From NCBI GenBank assembly GCA_964586425.1, contig CAZPHI010000023.1:1-33521 (forward strand): 33,521 bases of DNA, in the 5' to 3' direction. This DNA is from CAZPHI01 sp964586425. Lineage in GTDB: Bacteria; Bacillota; Clostridia; Lachnospirales; Lachnospiraceae. A program made the translations under genes and the position numbers. Below the pieces are notes generated by a model, which worked only from the letters and a program-made list of their open reading frames with translations, was not told where the DNA came from and did not search any database. Positions 25,066 through 32,304 of this stretch are shown piece after piece (position 1 is the first letter of the stretch; every line of letters begins with the position of its first letter).

Positions 25066-25116
25066 AATAAAACCCGGATGAATGGTTCTACGCCTAATTC
25101 ATCCGGGTTATTTTTT
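25066..25116. terminator. Bidirectional intrinsic terminator
   Basis: Perfect 13-bp arms AACCCGGATGAAT and ATTCATCCGGGTT around a 13-base loop, with ATTTTTT on the right and an A-rich left flank. It ends asnB and the convergent P-type ATPase gene. Confidence 0.9.
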
Positions 25117-25131
25117 AGAACATTATTATAA

Positions 25132-27000
25132 TTACAAATTCTTAGTTTTCATAGCTCTCATTGAATTAAGAATCGCTATGAATGATACACCTACATCAGC
25201 AAATACAGCCATCCACATAGTTGCAAAGCCTAATGCTCCAAGTGCTAATACAATTACTTTAACACCAAGTGCAAACACTATATTCTCCTTGGCAATTCTC
25301 AGCGTCTTTCTAGATATCGCAATAGCTTTAGATATCTTAGATGGTTCATCAGTCATAATGACCACATCTGCTGCTTCAATTGCTGCATCTGAGCCCATAC
25401 CGCCCATTGCAATTCCAACATCTGCCCTTGCAAGTACCGGTGCATCGTTAACTCCATCTCCGACAAATGCTGTGTTTCCATTCGCGCCTGTGATAATGCT
25501 CTCAAACTTCTCAACCTTATCTTGTGGAAGAAGCTCTGCATACACCTCATCAATGCCTATATCGTTAGCTACCTTCTGCGCAATACGATTGTTGTCTCCT
25601 GTGAGCATTACAATCTTCTTAACACCATTCTTCTTTAATGATGCAATAGCCTGTTTTGTATCATCCTTAACCATATCAGCAATACAGATACAACCTGCAT
25701 ATAATCCATCTTTTGCAATATATACTATTGTACCTATTGAATCCTGCTTTATGTATTCAACATTCTTTGAATCCAATAATTTGGCATTACCAGCAAGTAT
25801 TATACTATTGTTATATCTGACCTCTATACCAAAGCCTGGTATCTCCTTAACATCCTCAACAGTTATATCATCAATTGATTTACCTGTTTTGTTAGTATAT
25901 GCATTCTTTAATGACAATGCAATTGGATGATTCGAATACTTTTCAGCCCCGGCAGCTAATGTAAGAAGCATATCTTCTGTCATTCCTGCAGGATGTACTT
26001 CTGTCACTTCAAATGTACCCTTGGTAAGTGTTCCTGTCTTATCAAATACAACTGTATCCATCTTAGATAGAAGTTCAAGATAATTACTGCCCTTAACAAG
26101 AATACCACTTCTTGATGCTCCACCAAGTCCTCCAAAGAAACTAAGTGGAATTGATATAACTAATGCACATGGACAAGATACAACCAGGAATATCATTGCT
26201 CTATACAGATACTCATAGAACTGCGTAAAACCTGTTATTGCACTAGGTACAATAGCAACTAAAGCAGCAAGTACAACAACTGTTGGAGTATAGTAACGTG
26301 CGAATTTCGTGATAAAATTCTCCTTCTTTGCTTTCTTATTACCCTGATTCTCAACCAGATCAAGAATCTTAGCAACTGTTGATTCACCAAATACCTTAGA
26401 TACCCTAACCTTAATATTACCTGTTATGTTAATACAGCCAGAAAGAATATCATCGCCTTCCTTAGTATCTCTAGGAAGAGATTCACCTGTTAATGCCTTA
26501 GTATCCAGTGTAGTATTACCTGCAACAATCACACCATCCAGAGGGACCTTCTCTCCCGGCTTAACAACAATAACATCACCTACAGCTACTTCCTCAGGTG
26601 CAACTTTAACCAACTCACCATTCTTCTCAATATTAGCGTAATCTGGTCTGATATCCATCAGACTGCTGATTGATTTTCTAGAGCTGTATACTGCATATGA
26701 CTGGAACAATTCGCCAATCTGATAGAACAGCATAACAGCGACGCCTTCTGGATATTCACCAACTATGAAAGCACATACAGTTGCAAGCCCCATAAGGAAT
26801 GTTTCATCAAACATACGTCCATTCCTAATATTCTTAACTGCTGACGTAAGAACATCCCAGCCAGTCAGAAGATATACAAGCAAAAACATTATAAGCTGAA
26901 TATTATTATCAAGTGCATATATATGATTAACAGCCATTGCAATGATAAATGCTATCGAAGCCGCAACAACTCTTTTCATCCTTTTCTTAATCTTCTTCAT
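25132..27000 (-). CDS. Heavy-metal P1B-type ATPase, Zn/Cd/Pb class
   Basis: 622 residues. Pumps metal across the plasma membrane using ATP. Motifs in order: TGES (171-174, actuator), CPC (276-278) in the sixth transmembrane helix within SCPCALVISIP, the phosphorylated D320 in DKTGTLTKG, the HP locus SNHPIALS and GDGVNDAPVL. Near the C-terminus, GVKV and ADVGVSF provide the Lys and Asp expected of the Zn/Cd/Pb (P1B-2) class. There is no N-terminal metal-binding domain: the chain starts at the first helices, and the domain is encoded separately just upstream. Its ATG overlaps the stop of that gene in TAATG, implying translational coupling. Cadmium or zinc efflux is inferred. It is the last gene of arsR-HMA-ATPase. 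Confidence 0.93.
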   Translation of the reverse strand: MKKIKKRMKRVVAASIAFIIAMAVNHIYALDNNIQLIMFLLVYLLTGWDVLTSAVKNIRNGRMFDETFLMGLATVCAFIVGEYPEGVAVMLFYQIGELFQSYAVYSSRKSISSLMDIRPDYANIEKNGELVKVAPEEVAVGDVIVVKPGEKVPLDGVIVAGNTTLDTKALTGESLPRDTKEGDDILSGCINITGNIKVRVSKVFGESTVAKILDLVENQGNKKAKKENFITKFARYYTPTVVVLAALVAIVPSAITGFTQFYEYLYRAMIFLVVSCPCALVISIPLSFFGGLGGASRSGILVKGSNYLELLSKMDTVVFDKTGTLTKGTFEVTEVHPAGMTEDMLLTLAAGAEKYSNHPIALSLKNAYTNKTGKSIDDITVEDVKEIPGFGIEVRYNNSIILAGNAKLLDSKNVEYIKQDSIGTIVYIAKDGLYAGCICIADMVKDDTKQAIASLKKNGVKKIVMLTGDNNRIAQKVANDIGIDEVYAELLPQDKVEKFESIITGANGNTAFVGDGVNDAPVLARADVGIAMGGMGSDAAIEAADVVIMTDEPSKISKAIAISRKTLRIAKENIVFALGVKVIVLALGALGFATMWMAVFADVGVSFIAILNSMRAMKTKNL

Positions 27001-27221
27001 TATGCCTCCATTACTTCAACATCAGGTTCATACTTTCCAACGATTTTCTTAACTGATTTTGTTATATCTGTAACCTTAGCATCATCACATTCAAGTACCA
27101 TCTTCTGTGATAACAGATTAACACTTGCGCTTGTTACTCCGTCAAGCTTTGCTACATCTGTCTCAATTAATGCTGCACAATGTGCACAATCTAAATCCTC
27201 TAATACATAAACTTTTCTCAT
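27000..27221 (-). CDS. Stand-alone heavy-metal-associated (HMA) domain protein
   Basis: 73 residues from the ATG at 27221, 8 bases after GGAGG. A ferredoxin-like HMA domain fills the whole protein, with the metal-binding LDCAHCA (C12 and C15). In CadA/ZntA pumps the same loop usually reads LDCANCA, and there it is the N-terminus of the ATPase. Here the domain is a separate polypeptide that overlaps the ATPase start by one base (TAATG). It probably delivers metal to the pump or buffers it in the cytosol. Fission from an ancestral pump, rather than a copper chaperone, is suggested by the CadA-like LDC context. Confidence 0.85.
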   Translation of the reverse strand: MRKVYVLEDLDCAHCAALIETDVAKLDGVTSASVNLLSQKMVLECDDAKVTDITKSVKKIVGKYEPDVEVMEA

Positions 27222-27257
27222 AATATAATCCTCCATATTCTATGTTATTATTTATTT

Positions 27258-27551
27258 TTATTCTCTTATATGTTCCATTCCCTGACTTAAAATTGTCTGA
27301 ATGTGATCATCTGCAAGTGAATAATACATTGTTTTACCATCACGTCTGAACTTAACTAGCTTCATCTGTTTCAATATTCTTAACTGGTGTGATATTGCCG
27401 ACTGGCTTGCGCCTAATGCATCCGCTATGTCGCATACGCACATCTCATTATTCATCATTACATATAACATCTTAATTCTGGTAGAATCAGCAAATACTTT
27501 ATAAAAATCTGCCAAGTCATATAATAATTCTTCATTCTCAAATATATCCAT
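27258..27551 (-). CDS. ArsR/SmtB-family metal-responsive repressor
   Basis: 97 residues. Winged-helix repressor that leaves its operator when metal binds. The recognition region reads ASQSAISHQLRILKQ and the wing FRRDGKTMYYSL. Two metal sites are visible. CVC at 38-40 in the third helix matches the CadC core (CVCDIA), but the N-terminal cysteines of CadC are missing. In the last helix D81, H83, H94 and E97 have exactly the D-x-H-x10-H-x2-E spacing of the SmtB/CzrA zinc site, ending on the final residue. Zinc is therefore the likely inducer, with cadmium possible. AGGAGG precedes the ATG by 5 bases. It is first in the operon with the HMA protein and the ATPase, which it presumably controls. 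Confidence 0.93.
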   Translation of the reverse strand: MDIFENEELLYDLADFYKVFADSTRIKMLYVMMNNEMCVCDIADALGASQSAISHQLRILKQMKLVKFRRDGKTMYYSLADDHIQTILSQGMEHIRE

Positions 27552-27577
27552 TATGACCTCCTTTCAAATAGTAGTTG

Positions 27578-27670
27578 TATATAGGTAATTGTGTGATTTT
27601 TAATATGTATTGGTGATGTACAGGCTGAGTACATTATATACATTTTTTAAAATTCAGAAATACCTATATA
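27578..27670 (-). promoter_or_regulatory. Structured 5' leader of the arsR operon
   Basis: Three nested perfect helices can form in the minus-strand transcript: outer 10 bp (27578-27587 with 27661-27670, TATATAGGTA/TACCTATATA on the plus strand), middle 6 bp (27605-27610 with 27638-27643) and inner 6 bp (27616-27621 with 27629-27634) around a 7-base loop. It lies between the predicted transcript start near 27724 and the ribosome binding site at 27562. No known riboswitch class was recognised. Confidence 0.4.
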
Positions 27671-27700
27671 GCTACATAAAGTTATATATCTTCATATTTT

Positions 27701-27722
27701 CATATGAATACTTGTTCATATG
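27701..27722. promoter_or_regulatory. Candidate ArsR operator
   Basis: Perfect 8-bp arms CATATGAA and TTCATATG separated by 6 bases, similar to known ArsR/SmtB operators (ATATGAA-type half sites). It begins at the predicted transcript start of the arsR operon. Confidence 0.62.
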
Positions 27723-27730
27723 TTATATTT

Positions 27731-27759
27731 ATAATAACTCCACTTTTTAATTTTGTCAA
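27731..27759 (-). promoter_or_regulatory. Promoter of the arsR operon
   Basis: On the minus strand a perfect TTGACA (27759-27754), a 17-base spacer and TATTAT (27736-27731). The leader to arsR is about 170 bases. Confidence 0.65.
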
Positions 27760-27774
27760 TACAAAAAGTGGAGT
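27737..27774 (-). terminator. Inverted repeat after psd, overlapping the arsR promoter
   Basis: Perfect 12-bp arms ACTCCACTTTTT and AAAAAGTGGAGT around 14 bases, starting 9 bases past the psd stop. On the minus strand the flank is TATTATAAAT, so it could terminate psd. The loop contains the arsR -35 box. Confidence 0.5.
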
Positions 27775-27782
27775 GACAATTA

Positions 27783-28652
27783 TTATTTTGAAGTTCCTAT
27801 CTTCATTCCCATTTTTACAACAGTTTCATATCCATTCTGTGTATTATTAAGTATGTCTTTATCGATAACAACTTTATCTTTCTGGCATAACATAATAATT
27901 GTTGAACCACCAAATTCAAAACGTCCCTTTTCCATTCCTTTTGTGACGTTTGCTTTATCGTGGTAATTAACAATCTTTCCAACCATTAATGCTCCAACTT
28001 CCATCATAAGAATATCACCAAAATTCTTGGTTCTTATCTGGCAATACTCTCTTGTATTCTCTTTGTATATTGGTTCAACATCATTAGCAATTGGATTAAC
28101 TGTATGGAACACACCATTAATAGTACGATTGCTGCTTTTAATTCCATTATCTACATAGCAATATCTGTGATAATCATTAACAGTAAGCCTAAAAACCATA
28201 CCATAGCCTCCAGCATACTTTTTAGCGAGTTTTTTATCTCTTAATAATGATTCCACTGTATATGGAGTATCCTTAATTGTAAGAACTGTCGGCTCATCTT
28301 CACTTATTTTATACACACTTAGTTTTGAATCGCATGGTGCAATTAAAGCTTTAGCATCCATATCAACGGTTCTTTTTCCATCAGCAATCTTTCTTGTGAA
28401 GAAGTCATTGAATGACATATATTCTGTTGGTTCATAATCCGACATATCGATATTATTCTTCTTAATAAAACCATTAACTGATAGTGCTGATAATTTTGTA
28501 CTTAATATTTTCCCACCAATTTCAGATACTACAGGATTAACAAGTAATTTAATTAAAGCTCTTCCCACTGTATTAGTGTAAAGAGCTTTTAATAACTTGT
28601 CCTGTGACGAATCTGATATATCGGTAATTCCATCTCTGTCTATATACCTCAT
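27783..28652 (-). CDS. psd: Phosphatidylserine decarboxylase
   Basis: 289 residues. Pyruvoyl enzyme that converts phosphatidylserine to phosphatidylethanolamine at the membrane. The self-cleavage site is GGST at 248-251 (S250 becomes the pyruvoyl group), a variant of the usual LGST. Other family marks are SFNDFFTRKI, IAPCDSKL, NDYHRYCY and FHTVNP. The length and the late position of the cleavage motif match the Clostridium-type proteins. TGAGGA precedes the ATG. It follows pssA by 32 bases in a two-gene operon and ends just before the arsR promoter. Confidence 0.95.
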   Translation of the reverse strand: MRYIDRDGITDISDSSQDKLLKALYTNTVGRALIKLLVNPVVSEIGGKILSTKLSALSVNGFIKKNNIDMSDYEPTEYMSFNDFFTRKIADGKRTVDMDAKALIAPCDSKLSVYKISEDEPTVLTIKDTPYTVESLLRDKKLAKKYAGGYGMVFRLTVNDYHRYCYVDNGIKSSNRTINGVFHTVNPIANDVEPIYKENTREYCQIRTKNFGDILMMEVGALMVGKIVNYHDKANVTKGMEKGRFEFGGSTIIMLCQKDKVVIDKDILNNTQNGYETVVKMGMKIGTSK

Positions 28653-28684
28653 ATATCCTCATTTCTGCACTCTGGCTATGTATT

Positions 28685-29308
28685 CTAGATCCATTTGAAT
28701 ATAAATGTATTGGCAAGTGCTAGTGCTACAATTAATACAAGCCCTGCTAATATATAATTATTAGGTTTTTTGAACTTAAAATTAGTAATGAACAGAATTC
28801 CAATAGCCAATACTACTACATGAAGAAGAATTATAAAATCCTTTTTTAACCATGTACTTGCCACAAATATAACTGGTAAGGCAATAGCTATAGATGTAAT
28901 AGGAAGTCCTTGATAATATTTTCTTGCATCACTTGTCTCGTCCTGTCTTTTCTCTTCCATTACGTTAAAATAACCAAGTCTAATAACTGATGCAACTCCA
29001 TAAATCATAAGAACTATAATTCCAACTATATGATTCATACCCATTCTATAACATATGGCAATCGGAAATGCTCCAAAGCATACCACATCACATAATGAAT
29101 CGATTTGTATACCGAATCTTTTTGCATCTTCACTTCTATTCTTCATAGCTCTCGCTATTTTTCCATCAAACATATCACATAATCCTGAAAAAGCCAGGAA
29201 TATAAGTGCTATCTTGTAATGACCATCAACAGTAATCATTATTCCAAATATAGATGACATCAAACTAATATATGTCAAAATTACTGAGTAATTATAAAAA
29301 CCTATCAT
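28685..29308 (-). CDS. pssA: CDP-diacylglycerol--serine O-phosphatidyltransferase
   Basis: 207 residues. Makes phosphatidylserine from CDP-diacylglycerol and serine. The CDP-alcohol signature is present: CDMFDGKIARAMKNR, then GIQIDSLCDV, giving D-x2-DG-x2-AR with the later G and two Asp residues. The gap between AR and the glycine is longer than in PgsA, typical of PssA. About six membrane segments are seen; GLPITSIAIALP in the second half is also characteristic. GGAGG is 7 bases from the ATG. Its promoter lies upstream, and it is cotranscribed with psd, which uses its product. Confidence 0.93.
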   Translation of the reverse strand: MIGFYNYSVILTYISLMSSIFGIMITVDGHYKIALIFLAFSGLCDMFDGKIARAMKNRSEDAKRFGIQIDSLCDVVCFGAFPIAICYRMGMNHIVGIIVLMIYGVASVIRLGYFNVMEEKRQDETSDARKYYQGLPITSIAIALPVIFVASTWLKKDFIILLHVVVLAIGILFITNFKFKKPNNYILAGLVLIVALALANTFIFKWI

Positions 29309-29320
29309 AGGGGTTCCTCC

Positions 29321-29402
29321 AATGTGTTCTTTCTTAGGTACGACCTTTTTATAATAACACTTTTTATGATTATTAACAATATATAAATTTTATGAACACA
29401 TT
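29321..29402. repeat. 9-bp inverted repeat flanking the pssA promoter
   Basis: AATGTGTTC at 29321-29329 and GAACACATT at 29394-29402 are perfect reverse complements 64 bases apart, on either side of the promoter at 29351-29379. Confidence 0.3.
29351..29379 (-). promoter_or_regulatory. Promoter of pssA-psd
   Basis: On the minus strand TTGTTA, a 17-base spacer and TATTAT, about 35 bases upstream of the pssA start. Confidence 0.5.
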
Positions 29403-29407
29403 TATAA

Positions 29408-30475
29408 TTATTGCATAACAATATTACCATCTTTGTCCAATTCGTTACCATCTCCAATATTCTTATATCCAATTGTAAAATTGGCTACGATGGTAAGCAC
29501 TGCACTTAGAAGCAGCTGTACATAATAACCCAAGCCACGGCTTATAATAAGGCCTGCCATTAAGTACTCCGGACCAAATATAGGTACAAATATAGTAAGG
29601 AATAGTTTTTCACTGATTCCCATTCCACCTGGAAGTGGAAGCATATCTACCGAAACAGATATTACTGCCTGAAGCATAACTACATCATAGATACTAGCGC
29701 CACGAAGACCTAATGCTTTATATGTAAAATACGTTGCAAAGAACATTGCGAATCGCTGCAGCATAGTCATAAGGAATACTTTTCCTATTACAGGCTTATT
29801 AGCTCGCAAAAACTTTGCAGTATCATTGTATGAATCCATTGATGCTGCCAACTTCTCTGCTCTATCTGGTTTGTGCTTCATAAGATGCAATTTTTCCAGA
29901 AGCCATAAACCTTTAAGCATACACCACTTTGCGAGTTTGTTGTTGAATACCAACACCATCATATTGAACACGCATACAACATTAAGTGCAATTCCCAGAT
30001 AGAATATAGGTGTAATATCACGAAGATATCTATACACGAATCCTCTCTGAAAGAACATAACGAACAATCCAACTACAACTAATACGAGTTTGTATGTAAT
30101 TGTTACAATCATAAGTATTACTGTAGAAGTTGGAATTGGTATCTTATTCTTTTTCATATAGAATATCTGCATTGGTTGCCCACCACTTGCTGATGGTGTA
30201 ATACAGCTAAAGAAAAATCCTACGCATGAATATAAAAAACATGTCCATCTCTTGGATTTTATTCTAACAACATTAAGCAGATAATGTATGATTGTTGATT
30301 CACCGAATATGAATAAGGCTACACAAAATACACCTATCATAAGATATACAGGATTCGTATCCTTAAGTCTTACTATTATTTCCCCCAGATCCTGACCCTT
30401 GAACACACCATATATAGTAAGCCCAAACACCACAATCAGGAATATAAAGTTGAATATATTCTTCTTATTCTTCAA
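29408..30475 (-). CDS. Flippase-like membrane protein (LPG_synthase_TM / UPF0104 family)
   Basis: 355 residues. The start is a TTG at 30475, 6 bases after GAGG, giving a protein that begins with lysines followed at once by the first membrane helix; longer readings of the frame lie inside the upstream gene. About eight membrane segments are seen. Signature stretches SCITPSASGGQPMQ (about residues 92-105) and MLPLPGGMGISEKLF (near 280) match the integral-membrane family (PF03706) that forms the flippase half of MprF and occurs alone in many bacteria. Without the synthase half it probably moves or handles a lipid, but the substrate is unknown. It overlaps the PAP2 gene by 11 bases, implying translational coupling. 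Confidence 0.82.
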   Translation of the reverse strand: MKNKKNIFNFIFLIVVFGLTIYGVFKGQDLGEIIVRLKDTNPVYLMIGVFCVALFIFGESTIIHYLLNVVRIKSKRWTCFLYSCVGFFFSCITPSASGGQPMQIFYMKKNKIPIPTSTVILMIVTITYKLVLVVVGLFVMFFQRGFVYRYLRDITPIFYLGIALNVVCVFNMMVLVFNNKLAKWCMLKGLWLLEKLHLMKHKPDRAEKLAASMDSYNDTAKFLRANKPVIGKVFLMTMLQRFAMFFATYFTYKALGLRGASIYDVVMLQAVISVSVDMLPLPGGMGISEKLFLTIFVPIFGPEYLMAGLIISRGLGYYVQLLLSAVLTIVANFTIGYKNIGDGNELDKDGNIVMQ

Positions 30476-31178
30476 TATGCACCTCAATATTCTCTCTGCC
30501 AAATACAAATCCTGATATTCTGTTAAAGAACATTTCAAATAATTTATATAGATTAATTCTGTTCGAAACAGCCCAAGTAATCTCAGCAAGCGCAATTCCA
30601 GCAATTAAATCAATAATATAATGCTGTTTTGTAACCTGTGTTGATATACATACCATTATTGCAAATACACATGAAAATACTCTGTACCATACAGGTATCT
30701 CTTTTTTTCCTCTAATACCAATATAGCAAAACCAGCTTACAAGACAATGTATTGATGGGAATAGATTAGTCGGACTATCAATATTATATAAAAATCTCAT
30801 TAATACGTCAAATATGCCTGTTCCTGTTATCTCAGGTCTTATATTAGTTGTTGGCATCAGTATAAAAAAGATACAGCAAATAATTCTTGAAGACATATCA
30901 GCCACTACAAATTTGAACAGATGTTCTCTGTCCAAACGTCCGATAATAATATAATTAATTGCCCAAAATACATAGCATACTAAATATATTGACACAAACC
31001 ATGGTATAAAAGGAATACTTCTATCAAAGTCTGTTGTAAAGTCATGATGATACCAGCTAAATGTAATTAAATTGCATCCCCAATATACTGCGCAATTAAG
31101 CACAAAACAACTAATAAGTGGAATAATTGCGTACAGCGGACATATTGGTGCTATATATTTTTTCATAAAATTTCTCAT
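30465..31178 (-). CDS. PAP2-family membrane phosphatase
   Basis: 237 residues from the ATG at 31178, 6 bases after GGAG; a TTG start at 31190 would swallow the ribosome binding site. About six membrane segments are seen. The lipid-phosphatase motifs are NLFPSIHCLVSW (the PSxH motif) and STQVTKQHYIIDLIAG, where Lys replaces the Arg of the usual SRxxxxxH and His and Asp are kept. This pattern is common in the subgroup related to inositol phosphorylceramide synthases. It should remove phosphate from a lipid phosphate or transfer a headgroup. It sits 21 bases downstream of hisC and is coupled to the flippase-like gene. Confidence 0.85.
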   Translation of the reverse strand: MRNFMKKYIAPICPLYAIIPLISCFVLNCAVYWGCNLITFSWYHHDFTTDFDRSIPFIPWFVSIYLVCYVFWAINYIIIGRLDREHLFKFVVADMSSRIICCIFFILMPTTNIRPEITGTGIFDVLMRFLYNIDSPTNLFPSIHCLVSWFCYIGIRGKKEIPVWYRVFSCVFAIMVCISTQVTKQHYIIDLIAGIALAEITWAVSNRINLYKLFEMFFNRISGFVFGRENIEVHIEE

Positions 31179-31199
31179 AAAACACTCCAATAATTTCTT

Positions 31200-32267
31200 T
31201 TATGCACTAAATCCTGAGATAATCTCGTCTAATGCAGTGAACAGTTTTTCCATCTGTTCGTCTGTTCCTATCGTAATTCTAAGATAATTGTCAATTCTGT
31301 TCTGAGAAAAATATCTAACATATATCTTTTTCTTCTTCAATTCTTCAAAGATATATTTTGCTGGAACAGTCTTGTGTGAAGCGAATATAAAATTAGCCTT
31401 TGACTCAGGGAATACAAATCCAAGTTCTGTAAGCTTTTTGGCCGTTAATTCTCTTGTTGCAATTATCTTTTCCCTTGTATTATTAAAATATTCATCATCC
31501 TTAATGGCTTCAACACCATATGCGAGTGATGTTCTATTCATTGTATACGAATTGAATGAGAACTTAACATCATTAAGTGCTTTAATAAGATTCTTATTAC
31601 CCATAGCATATCCAATTCTCATACCAGCCATTGATCTTGATTTTGAAAATGTTTGTATTACCAGAAGGTTTTCATACTTATCAATAAGTTCAATTGCCGA
31701 TTTGCCGCCAAAATCAATATAAGCTTCATCAACCATTACAACAACATCCTGGTTGTGCTTAATAATATCTTCTACAAACTCTAGGCTCTCACATACTGCT
31801 GTTGGTGCATTAGGATTAGGGAATATAACTCCACCATTTTCCTTATAATAGTCAGAAGCTTTGATTTTAAAATTATCATCTAATGCAGGTCTTTCATATG
31901 GGATTCTATATAAATCAGCCCATACACTGTAGAATGAATATGATATATCAGGGAAAAGTATAGGTTTGTCTGAATTAAAGAATGTCATGAATGCCATGGC
32001 AATAACATCATCAGAACCAACTCCCACATATACCTGTTCATCCTCTAACCCATATCTATCTGCTAAAGCATGTACTAAATCATATGCCGATGGGTCTGGA
32101 TATAATCTTAATGTATCCATATCGAATTCGCCTGCGGCCTTTAACGCATTAGGCGTTGGTGGATATGGATTTTCATTGGTATTAAGCTTAATTATCCCGC
32201 TCTCCTTTGGCTGTTCACCTGGTACATAAGGCTCTACTTTTCTAATATAATTCTCCCATGCTTTCAT
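31200..32267 (-). CDS. hisC: Histidinol-phosphate aminotransferase
   Basis: 355 residues. PLP enzyme that converts imidazole acetol phosphate to histidinol phosphate. Visible class I/II marks are NTNENPYPP near the start, the NPNAPT loop (151-156), MVDEAYIDF with D180 and Y183, and the PLP lysine K209 in TFSKSRSMAGMRIGYA. The N-terminal NENPYPP and the length are typical of HisC rather than aspartate aminotransferases. AGGAGG is 8 bases from the ATG. No other his gene is in the window; it follows the aminotransferase at 32305 by 37 bases, so substrate breadth (aromatic amino acids) is possible. Confidence 0.9.
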   Translation of the reverse strand: MKAWENYIRKVEPYVPGEQPKESGIIKLNTNENPYPPTPNALKAAGEFDMDTLRLYPDPSAYDLVHALADRYGLEDEQVYVGVGSDDVIAMAFMTFFNSDKPILFPDISYSFYSVWADLYRIPYERPALDDNFKIKASDYYKENGGVIFPNPNAPTAVCESLEFVEDIIKHNQDVVVMVDEAYIDFGGKSAIELIDKYENLLVIQTFSKSRSMAGMRIGYAMGNKNLIKALNDVKFSFNSYTMNRTSLAYGVEAIKDDEYFNNTREKIIATRELTAKKLTELGFVFPESKANFIFASHKTVPAKYIFEELKKKKIYVRYFSQNRIDNYLRITIGTDEQMEKLFTALDEIISGFSA

Positions 32268-32304
32268 ATAGATATCCTCCTGATTGTTAAGCTATTACTT
32301 TTAA

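Noticed and set aside
25082..25930. Long plus-strand open frame (282 codons) opposite the P-type ATPase
   Set aside because: It is antisense to a gene with every catalytic motif, begins within the asnB terminator and has a composition typical of a reverse-strand shadow.
27552..27782. NiCo-type (czcD) riboswitch upstream of the metal pump
   Set aside because: The conserved four-way junction sequences I know for that class are not visible; only the AT-rich nested helices are present.
30476..30604. Longer N-terminus for the flippase-like protein
   Set aside because: The extra residues lie wholly inside the PAP2 coding region and do not look like a membrane protein start; GAGG before the TTG at 30475 fits better.
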